Of a stretch of DNA of 27,875 nucleotides, positions 1 through 4,861 are shown piece after piece. Made by a program: the position numbers and the translations under genes. This DNA is from Chersky-822 sp035553055 (lineage in GTDB: Bacteria > Actinomycetota > Actinomycetes > Streptosporangiales > Streptosporangiaceae): assembly GCA_035553055.1 (NCBI GenBank), contig DATNEK010000031.1, forward strand, positions 1 to 27,875, read 5' to 3'. Numbering within the stretch: the first letter of the stretch is position 1; each line of letters opens with the position of its first letter. The notes under the pieces were generated by a model, which worked only from the letters and a program-made list of their open reading frames with translations, ran no database searches and had not been told where the DNA came from.

Positions 1-976
1 CGACGATCACCAGCCGCAAGTCATGCTGCTGCTTGAGGCGCCGGCACTTCGCCCTGATCTCCATCATCGACATGTTGGGCGAGTCATCGATGAACATCGG
101 CGCGTGCGCCACTTCGCTCATCCGGCGGGCCAACCTTGTCCAGTCATCCTCGCTCATCTGGCCGGTGCGCATGGACTGCAGCGGCACCCGGGACTCCGCT
201 GACAGAAGCTTCATGGTGATCTCGTTACGACTCATCTCCAGGCTGAAGATCACCGATGCCATCCCGTGCTTGATCGAGGCAGCACGAGCGAGGTCGAGCG
301 CCAGCGTGCTCTTGCCGATCGCTGGCCTTGCGGCGATCACGATCATCTGCCCGGCGTGCAGTCCGTTCATCAGCGCGTCTAGGTCGGCGAACCCGGTCGG
401 CACACCGGTCATCGTGCCGCCGCGCCGACCGATCGACTCGATCTCGAGTAGCGCGTCCGGCATGATCTCGGACAGCGGCAGGTAGTCGTCAGAGGTGCGG
501 CGCTCGGTCACGCCGTAGACCTCGGCCTGGGCCCGGTCCACGAGTTCGTCGGCGTCGGCGTCACCGGCGTAGCCGAGCTGGACGATCCTCGTCCCGACTT
601 CCACCAGGCGACGCAGGATGGCCCGCTCCCTGACGATCCGCGCGTAGTAGCCAGCGTTGGCCGCAGTCGGCACCGACGCGATCAGCGTGTGCAGATAGGG
701 GGCACCGCCCACCTTGGCGATGTCGCCGCGCTTGGTCAGCTCGGCTGCGACGGTGATCGCATCCGCCGGCTCTCCCCTGCCGTACAGGTCAAGGATCGTC
801 TCGTGCACGATCTGGTGCGCTGGCCGGTAATGGTCGGTCGCCTTGATGACGTCGAGAACGTCGGAAATAGCGTCCTTGGACAGCAACATCCCGCCGAGCA
901 CGCACTGCTCGGCCGGAATATCGTGCGGCGGCGTCCGCTCGAAGTCCTCCCGCGGCGCGATCTCCGCGACGCTCAC
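1..976 (-). CDS. dnaB: Replicative DNA helicase DnaB, 5' part (325 codons, runs off the left edge)
   Basis: This is the hexameric helicase that unwinds DNA ahead of the replisome. The reverse-strand translation starts SVAEIAPREDFER and continues through the DnaB N-terminal domain (PHDIPAEQCVLGGMLL near residues 18-33, then HQIVHETILDLYGRG). A linker leads into the RecA-like domain, with PTGFADLDALMNGLHAGQ, the Walker A loop ARPAIGKST and SLEMSRNEI. The Walker B strand LRLVIV is cut by the window edge. The GTG start at 974-976 is chosen because an in-frame TGA lies 12 bases upstream and an AGGGGG ribosome-binding site sits just before it. Walker A has Ala where many DnaBs have Gly (GRPGVGKS), which is a mild variant. 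It is transcribed in the same direction as rplI but is separated from it by an 800 bp spacer with a hairpin, so it probably has its own promoter. Confidence 0.97.
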   Translation of the reverse strand, partial: MSVAEIAPREDFERTPPHDIPAEQCVLGGMLLSKDAISDVLDVIKATDHYRPAHQIVHETILDLYGRGEPADAITVAAELTKRGDIAKVGGAPYLHTLIASVPTAANAGYYARIVRERAILRRLVEVGTRIVQLGYAGDADADELVDRAQAEVYGVTERRTSDDYLPLSEIMPDALLEIESIGRRGGTMTGVPTGFADLDALMNGLHAGQMIVIAARPAIGKSTLALDLARAASIKHGMASVIFSLEMSRNEITMKLLSAESRVPLQSMRTGQMSEDDWTRLARRMSEVAHAPMFIDDSPNMSMMEIRAKCRRLKQQHDLRLVIV

Positions 977-1096
977 CAGGCTTCACCCCCTGTCGGCCCT
1001 GGGCAGCAACCGTTCTATCGAACAGCTCTGACAATTAGCTAAGACGACGCAGGCTACGAAGGTTTTCAGTGACCGCCGGGCTACGTCCAATCGTGC

Positions 1097-1105
1097 TGTG
1101 CACAG
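1097..1105 (-). promoter_or_regulatory. Weak DnaA-box-like site
   Basis: On the minus strand this reads CTGTGCACA, 7 of 9 to the Streptomyces DnaA box TTGTCCACA. It is part of a 10 bp palindrome, CTGTGCACAG, at 1096-1105. Taken alone it would not be called; it is listed as a member of the cluster. Confidence 0.3.
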
Positions 1106-1108
1106 GCC

Positions 1109-1117
1109 TGTGGACAG
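1109..1117 (-). promoter_or_regulatory. DnaA-box-like site
   Basis: On the minus strand this reads CTGTCCACA, which fits the degenerate actinobacterial DnaA box (TTGTCCACA with C allowed at position 1). Confidence 0.55.
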
Positions 1118-1216
1118 CCTGTGCAGACACGCCGTACAGGCTGTGCGCTACTTGGGGATCACGCTGTGGAAACCACCCCATTTGAGCGCCTGCCAGGGCT
1201 CCTACCTGCACGAACA

Positions 1217-1225
1217 CTGTCCACG
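1217..1225 (+). promoter_or_regulatory. DnaA-box-like site
   Basis: The plus strand reads CTGTCCACG, one base off the degenerate DnaA box at the last position. Confidence 0.4.
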
Positions 1226-1280
1226 AGTTGTGGGCGGAAGAAAGTCAGCCGTGCGGGAAACCGCCGAGCCCGACCGGAGT

Positions 1281-1289
1281 TTATCCACA
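1281..1289 (+). promoter_or_regulatory. Perfect DnaA box TTATCCACA
   Basis: The plus strand reads TTATCCACA, the canonical high-affinity DnaA box. It lies about 305 bp upstream of the dnaB start and is the strongest of the cluster. Confidence 0.65.
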
Positions 1290-1344
1290 CGTAGGATCTG
1301 ACGTCGGACGTTAGACGTAGGCTTCTGACCTGCTGTTTGGGCGA

Positions 1345-1403
1345 CGGCATGAATGCCGGAGATTGGCCTTAAGGCCAGGCAGCCAAATCCTTCGATTCGG
1401 CTG
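1345..1403. repeat. Three consecutive inverted repeats
   Basis: Three palindromic units lie nearly end to end. 1345-1358 has arms CGGCAT/ATGCCG with a 2-base centre. 1364-1377 is a perfect 14 bp palindrome, TGGCCTTAAGGCCA. 1380-1403 has 10-base arms that match at 9 positions around a CTTC tetraloop. They end about 30 bp before the small ORF at 1436. They could be an operator array or a termination/processing structure; the sequence alone does not decide. Confidence 0.6.
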
Positions 1404-1423
1404 CGGGTGACGGTGGCGCCCGG

Positions 1424-1429
1424 TAGCAT
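1424..1429 (+). promoter_or_regulatory. Candidate leaderless -10 element for the 1436 ORF
   Basis: TAGCAT lies six bases before the ATG at 1436, as expected when transcription starts at the start codon itself. No Shine-Dalgarno sequence precedes the ATG. The -35 region is weak. Confidence 0.4.
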
Positions 1430-1435
1430 TCGATT

Positions 1436-1687
1436 ATGTGTTCGATTGCTGCGCAGCGCATCGCCGAGATCGGTCAGGCAATAGATGCTCTCGCGGTCCA
1501 AGCCTGGCCAGCAGCTAGCGACACAGAACGGATCGTGGCGAGGCTGGCCGAGCTTTGGGGCCTCCTGGCCGAACTCGACCCCGAGGTAGCCAGGCGACTG
1601 GCTGGGTATCAGAACCTGTCAGCACTCACTGACTTATGGCCGACCTACCAGCTTGGGTGCGCGGCACCATCCAGGCCACCTGACTGA
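1436..1687 (+). CDS. Small hypothetical protein (83 aa)
   Basis: I do not recognise a named family with confidence. The protein starts MCSIAAQRIAEIGQAIDA. It is an amphipathic, helix-rich, Ala/Leu/Glu-rich sequence for about 65 residues (ARLAELWGLLAELDPEVARRLAGYQ), then a short Pro-containing tail. The helical part has biased composition typical of real actinobacterial protein rather than a random frame. It resembles small helical conserved hypotheticals often found in these genomes. It has no signal peptide or membrane segment. It stands alone between the converging 3' end of rplI and the divergent dnaB. The start has no ribosome-binding site but has a TAGCAT element placed for leaderless expression. 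It ends just before the hairpin at 1719-1755, which could terminate it. Confidence 0.5.
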   Translation: MCSIAAQRIAEIGQAIDALAVQAWPAASDTERIVARLAELWGLLAELDPEVARRLAGYQNLSALTDLWPTYQLGCAAPSRPPD

Positions 1688-1718
1688 CGGCCGGGACTGG
1701 CCCTCCGGCCGCCAGAAG

Positions 1719-1755
1719 GGGCCGTCCCTGCGGCTACACTCCGCAGGGACGGCCC
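1719..1755. terminator. Strong hairpin downstream of rplI, probably bidirectional
   Basis: Perfect 15 bp stem: GGGCCGTCCCTGCGG at 1719-1733, a 7-base loop, and the exact complement at 1741-1755. It lies 20 bp past the rplI stop codon on the minus strand and 31 bp past the stop of the small plus-strand ORF. There is no T-run on either side, as is common for actinobacterial terminators. Confidence 0.75.
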
Positions 1756-1775
1756 GCCCAGGGCTCAGCCCAGGC

Positions 1776-2237
1776 TCAGCTGCCGACGATCTCGACCTCG
1801 AGCATGGCGCTCACATCCGGATGCAACCGCACCGAGACCTGATGCGCTCCGATAGTCCTGATCGGGTTGCCGATCTCGATCTTGCGCCGGTCGAGTTCGG
1901 GACCGCCCGCGTTCTTGACCGCTGCCGCGATGTCTGACGTCGACACCGAGCCGAACAGCCGGCCGCCGCTGCCCGCCCGCGTTTGCAGCCTGACCTTCAT
2001 CCTGGCCAGTCTTTCCGCCGCAGACCGCGCGTCCTCGATGCTGCGGATCTCTCGTGCGGCCCTGGCCCGCTTGATCAGCTCGATCTGCTTTTCCGCGCCT
2101 CGGTTCCAGCGCATCGCGTACCCGCGCGGAACCAGGTAGTTCCTTCCGTACCCGCCCGCGACCTCGACCACGTCGCCGGGGGAACCCAGGCCGGACACCT
2201 CCTGGGTCAGGATGAGCTTCATCGGTGAACCGCTCAT
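1776..2237 (-). CDS. rplI: 50S ribosomal protein bL9
   Basis: Large-subunit protein that binds 23S rRNA and spans out from the L1 stalk base. The N-terminal domain shows MKLILTQEVSGLGSPGD with the GGYGRNYLVPRGYA motif (about residues 28-41). A long connecting helix (KQIELIKRARAAREIRS) leads to the C-terminal domain with LFGSVSTSDIAAAV. The family usually begins at MKLILTQ, which here is residue 6 (start 2222). However, the ATG at 2237 has an excellent GGAGG eight bases upstream and the inner ATG has none, so the five extra residues MSGSP are probably real. It is the last gene of the rpsF-ssb-rpsR-rplI operon, 20 bp after rpsR, with a strong hairpin behind it. Confidence 0.97.
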   Translation of the reverse strand: MSGSPMKLILTQEVSGLGSPGDVVEVAGGYGRNYLVPRGYAMRWNRGAEKQIELIKRARAAREIRSIEDARSAAERLARMKVRLQTRAGSGGRLFGSVSTSDIAAAVKNAGGPELDRRKIEIGNPIRTIGAHQVSVRLHPDVSAMLEVEIVGS

Positions 2238-2257
2238 CGCTTCCTACCTCCCTGCAC

Positions 2258-2494
2258 TCAGCGTGCCGTGCTCGTGTACGGCAGCAGCGCCATCTCGCGT
2301 GCGTTCTTGATCGCGGTGGCGACGTCGCGCTGGTGCCTGGTGCAATTGCCGGAAACCCGACGCGCCCTGATCTTGCCGCGGTCGGAGATGAACTTACGTA
2401 GTGTCGCGGTGTCTTTGTAGTCGACCCGGGCGACCTTCTCCTGACAGAACAGGCAAACCTTCTTCTTCGGCTTGCGAATTGGTGGCTTGGCCAT
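2258..2494 (-). CDS. rpsR: 30S ribosomal protein bS18 (cysteine-containing form)
   Basis: Small-subunit protein that pairs with bS6 on the platform of the 30S particle. 78 aa, normal length. The sequence runs MAKPPIRKPKKKVCLFCQEK and contains VDYKDTATLRKFISDRGKI and RRVSGNCTRHQRDVATAIKNAREMALLPYT, the diagnostic S18 core. Cys14, Cys17 and Cys51 together with His54 form a potential zinc site, so this is the C+ paralogue type. Actinobacteria often carry a second, cysteine-free S18 expressed in zinc limitation; none is in this window. It is separated from ssb by about 100 bp of hairpin-rich tandem repeat, unusual inside this operon. Confidence 0.97.
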   Translation of the reverse strand: MAKPPIRKPKKKVCLFCQEKVARVDYKDTATLRKFISDRGKIRARRVSGNCTRHQRDVATAIKNAREMALLPYTSTAR

Positions 2495-2514
2495 CGTGGT
2501 GCTCCTTAGCAGAG

Positions 2515-2580
2515 CCCCGCCTACGGCGGGGATGGTTCCCGCTCAAGGCGGGGATGGACTCCTGCTCAGACTGGGGCAGG
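2515..2580. repeat. Tandem GC-rich repeat with hairpins between ssb and rpsR
   Basis: Two adjacent copies of a 22-23 bp unit beginning GGCGGGGATGG lie at 2525-2546 and 2547-2569. They fold into small hairpins: CCCCGCC/GGCGGGG at 2515-2531, CCCGC/GCGGG at 2538-2552 and CCTGC/GCAGG at 2561-2580. They sit in the ssb-rpsR spacer and end about 20 bp before the rpsR start on the minus strand. Confidence 0.6.
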
Positions 2581-2595
2581 GTTGGTCATATCTGG

Positions 2596-3087
2596 TTAGA
2601 ACGGCGGCTCGTCGCTGAACCCGCTATCAGCCGGCTCCGAGCTCCACGGGTCATCGCTGGGGCGGCCGCCCGAGCTGCCGTAGCCGCCCTGGCCGCCGGT
2701 TCCCTGACCGCCGGTGGCCCGGCTCGACCTGACGACCTTGGCCGACGCGTTCCGCAGCGACGGACCTACCTCGTCTACTTCGACTTCGTAGACCGTGCGC
2801 TTCTCGCCTTCCTTGGTCTCATAGGACCGCTGCCGCAGCCGCCCGGAGACGATCACCCGCATGCCCCGCTGCAGGCTTTCCGCGACGTTCTCCGCGGCCT
2901 GCCGCCAGACATTGCAGGACAGGAAAAGTGAGTCGCCGTCCTTCCACTCGTTGGTGTTCTTGTCGAGGAACCGAGGGGTCGAGGCCACTCGGAAGTTGGC
3001 AACCGCCTGCCCGGTCGGGGTGTAGCGGAGCTGAGGATCGTCAACGAGGTTGCCGATGATGGTGATCTGGGTGTCGCCTGCTGCCAT
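2596..3087 (-). CDS. ssb: Single-stranded DNA-binding protein
   Basis: Binds ssDNA as a tetramer during replication and repair and recruits partners through its C-terminal tip. 163 aa. The OB fold spans about residues 1-112 (ITIIGNLVDDPQLRYTPTGQAVANFRVAS; SLFLSCNVWRQAAENVAESLQRGMRVIVSGRLRQRSYE). A Gly/Ser-rich linker follows (TGGQGTGGQGGYGSSGG) and then the acidic tip DSGFSDEPPF, close to the canonical DDDIPF. The ATG at 3087 has GGGAG about nine bases upstream. It lies between rpsF and rpsR in the standard operon order. Extra SSB paralogues are common in actinomycetes; this is the essential chromosomal copy by position. Confidence 0.97.
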   Translation of the reverse strand: MAAGDTQITIIGNLVDDPQLRYTPTGQAVANFRVASTPRFLDKNTNEWKDGDSLFLSCNVWRQAAENVAESLQRGMRVIVSGRLRQRSYETKEGEKRTVYEVEVDEVGPSLRNASAKVVRSSRATGGQGTGGQGGYGSSGGRPSDDPWSSEPADSGFSDEPPF

Positions 3088-3134
3088 CGGGTTCTCCCGG
3101 TCAATCGGGTTCTTTAGTTTCGGGACTGCAGACG

Positions 3135-3425
3135 CTAGTGCCGGTCAGGGCGCAAGATCTTCGTCCGCATCACTGCTTCGTTGAGGTTGAGCTGACGGTC
3201 AAGTTCCTTGACCGTGTCGGGCTCAGCGACGAGGTCGACGACCGTGTAAATGCCCTCGGACTTCTTGTCGATGTCATAGGCGAGCCGTCGCCTGCCCCAG
3301 ACGTCAACCTTGTCGATAGTTCCGCCGGCCGTCGTGACGACCTTGAGGAACTGGTCAAGTGAGGGCTGGACGGTCCGCTCCTCGAGTGAGGGGTCGAGGA
3401 TGATCATCATCTCGTAGCGGCGCAT
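3135..3425 (-). CDS. rpsF: 30S ribosomal protein bS6
   Basis: Small-subunit protein that binds 16S rRNA as a heterodimer with bS18. 96 aa, normal length. The ferredoxin-like fold is evident from MRRYEMMIILDPSLEERTVQ, VDVWGRRRLAYDIDKKSEGIYTVVDL and LDRQLNLNEAVMRTKILRPD. Two ATGs compete. At 3434 the AAGGAGG motif would be only one base away; at 3425 it is 10 bases away, so 3425 is preferred. The long open frame upstream (to 3749) is not part of the protein. It is the first gene of the rpsF-ssb-rpsR-rplI operon and is probably controlled through the leader structure at 3436-3478. Confidence 0.96.
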   Translation of the reverse strand: MRRYEMMIILDPSLEERTVQPSLDQFLKVVTTAGGTIDKVDVWGRRRLAYDIDKKSEGIYTVVDLVAEPDTVKELDRQLNLNEAVMRTKILRPDRH

Positions 3426-3435
3426 GCCGACCATG

Positions 3436-3478
3436 CCTCCTTCGGACTCAGCGGTCACGGTCTTTCCGTGACAGGAGG
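3436..3478 (-). promoter_or_regulatory. rpsF leader hairpin, candidate S6:S18 autoregulatory element
   Basis: On the minus-strand RNA, CCTCCT (3478-3473) can pair with AGGAGG (3441-3436), the rpsF Shine-Dalgarno. Immediately inside it, GTCACGG (3472-3466) pairs with CCGTGAC (3460-3454) around an AAAGA loop. The two helices are contiguous on the 5' side, with a 12-base 3' bulge (3453-3442) that contains CCG. Many bacteria carry a leader in rpsF mRNA bound by the S6:S18 dimer through a bulged CCG; assignment to that class is inference. Confidence 0.5.
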
Positions 3479-3712
3479 GGATCTGCGTGCACATCTCGCG
3501 ACCACGCAGAGCAGTAAGCGTACCAGCCGTCGCCGACAACGCGGTCTGGATGGACTGACCAACGGCGCATACAGGACTCGTTGACCGGGAAGCACCTGAC
3601 TTATGCCAGCCGGCTAGCTCTCGCGCGGACGTCAGGCAATGATTGCATTTTGAAAGACTTGCGTCGGTGCTCGCCCCTATCCGCAGGTTGCGTCTCGTTG
3701 GAGGTGACGGCC

Positions 3713-4021
3713 TTGTCCGAGGCCGAGGTTCAGTCTCGATCGCACGCACGCCATTTCACCTTGAACTCCGATGGCCAGCGTCATCCCGTCATCAACAGCG
3801 CGGCCGTCTACACCGTGCTCGCGGGCGTGGCTTCGATGATCATGGGCTTGGCCAACGTGGCACACATCGTCGGCAGCGTGCTTGGCGTCAGCGCGTTCCT
3901 CATCGGGCTGCTCGCGCAGATGGTGTCGGCCACCAGGGACCAGCGGATGGTCATCGTCTGCGGGATCGTCGCCGCGTTCGTCGGGATGGGACTCGGCATA
4001 GCCCACGGCGGCTTCGGCTGA
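3713..4021 (+). CDS. Small membrane protein, function unknown (102 aa)
   Basis: I do not recognise a characterised family. A polar N-terminus (SEAEVQSRSHARHFTLNSDGQRHPVINS) is followed by three hydrophobic segments: about residues 30-49 (AAVYTVLAGVASMIMGLANV), 52-68 (IVGSVLGVSAFLIGLLA) and 79-98 (MVIVCGIVAAFVGMGLGIAH), with a short DQR loop before the last. Open reading continues upstream to 3581, but the TTG at 3713 lies eight bases after GGAGG, so it is the likely start; a GTG at 3704 is too close to the GGAGG. It is divergent from rpsF and 42 bp upstream of the endonuclease IV gene. A role cannot be inferred beyond integral membrane localisation. Confidence 0.7.
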   Translation: MSEAEVQSRSHARHFTLNSDGQRHPVINSAAVYTVLAGVASMIMGLANVAHIVGSVLGVSAFLIGLLAQMVSATRDQRMVIVCGIVAAFVGMGLGIAHGGFG

Positions 4022-4051
4022 CACTCGCCTGATCGTGTCTGTCCCCGGCGC

Positions 4052-4057
4052 TAGGCT
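4052..4057 (+). promoter_or_regulatory. Candidate leaderless -10 element for nfo
   Basis: TAGGCT lies six bases before the ATG at 4064, with no ribosome-binding site in between. This suggests that nfo has its own leaderless promoter despite being co-directional with the upstream membrane protein gene. Confidence 0.45.
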
Positions 4058-4063
4058 CGTGGG

Positions 4064-4846
4064 ATGGCCAGAATGGGAGTACACCTGCACGACGCGGATC
4101 CGCTGCCCAAAGCGACTGCGATGGGCGTCGATGCCGTTCAGTTCTTCCTCGGCGATCCGCAGGACTGGAAAGCGCCGACTTTTCCTGGCGGGCGTGCGCC
4201 AGATCAGGTGCGGGCGGAGTTCGCCGCGGCTGACGTGACGCCGTACGTGCACGCGCCTTACCTGGTCAACGTGGCATCGCCGAACAACAGGATCAGGATC
4301 CCGAGCCGCAAGATTCTCGAGCAGCAACTGGGCGCCGCGGCGTCGATCGGAGCGGCCGCGCTTATAGTGCACGGCGGGCACGTCACGGCGGGCACCGACC
4401 CAGCCGAAGGCTATGACAGCTGGCGCAAGGCGATCGAGCGCATCGAGCGGCCGCTGCCGATGCTCATCGAGAACACCGCGGGCGGTGACGGCGCGATGGC
4501 GCGCAGCCTGGACAACATAGCCAGGCTGTGGGAGGCGATCGCCGACGGTGGTGGCGACGATGTCGGCTTCTGCCTGGACACCTGCCACGCCAACTCAGCG
4601 GGCCAGGACCTCGTCGGCATCGTGGACCGGATCAAAGCCATCACCGGCCGGATCGACCTGGTGCACTGCAACAACTCGCGTGATGAGTTCGATTCTGGTC
4701 GCGACCGGCACGCGGGACTGAACTCGGGGACGATCGACCCGGCCGTCATCGTCTCCGTCATCCAGGCCGCCGGCGCCCCAGTTATCTGCGAGACACCCGA
4801 CCCGATCGCCGACGTCCGCTGGCTGCGCACGCAACTTAACTGGTAG
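4064..4846 (+). CDS. nfo: Deoxyribonuclease IV (endonuclease IV, AP endonuclease)
   Basis: Cleaves 5' to abasic sites in base-excision repair. It is a 260-residue TIM barrel with the full trinuclear zinc set visible: His63 (HAPYLVN), His103 (VHGGH), Glu136 (LIENTAGG), Asp172 and His175 (CLDTCHA), His201 (LVHCNNS), Asp214 and His216 (DRHAG) and Glu243 (CETPD). These correspond to the E. coli Nfo ligands. Length is slightly short of the E. coli enzyme but normal for actinobacterial members. The ATG at 4064 follows a TAGGCT element by six bases, so the start is probably leaderless; ATG at residue 4 is a less likely alternative. It converges with the penicillin-binding protein gene, with 15 bp between the stop codons. 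Confidence 0.9.
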   Translation: MARMGVHLHDADPLPKATAMGVDAVQFFLGDPQDWKAPTFPGGRAPDQVRAEFAAADVTPYVHAPYLVNVASPNNRIRIPSRKILEQQLGAAASIGAAALIVHGGHVTAGTDPAEGYDSWRKAIERIERPLPMLIENTAGGDGAMARSLDNIARLWEAIADGGGDDVGFCLDTCHANSAGQDLVGIVDRIKAITGRIDLVHCNNSRDEFDSGRDRHAGLNSGTIDPAVIVSVIQAAGAPVICETPDPIADVRWLRTQLNW

Positions 4847-4861
4847 CCAGCGAATCCACCG

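Larger units (their letters stand above)
977..1435. other. Non-coding spacer upstream of dnaB holding DnaA-box-like sites and palindromes
   Basis: I see no convincing gene here; the short open frames have no family resemblance and lack ribosome-binding sites. The stretch holds a cluster of DnaA-box-like 9-mers (1097-1289) and three consecutive inverted repeats (1345-1403), listed separately. It must also contain the dnaB promoter on the minus strand, but I could not pick a clear -10/-35 pair. Confidence 0.7.

Noticed and set aside
1096..1289. The DnaA-box cluster as the chromosomal origin oriC
   Set aside because: oriC in this phylum lies between dnaA and dnaN, which are not here; too few strong boxes and no AT-rich unwinding region.
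3426..3749. Extended N-terminus of rpsF up to 3749
   Set aside because: The S6 family starts at MRRYEMM; the upstream part covers the leader hairpin and promoter region.
3677..4588. A 303-codon minus-strand frame
   Set aside because: Antisense to the small membrane protein and to endonuclease IV with its full zinc-ligand set.
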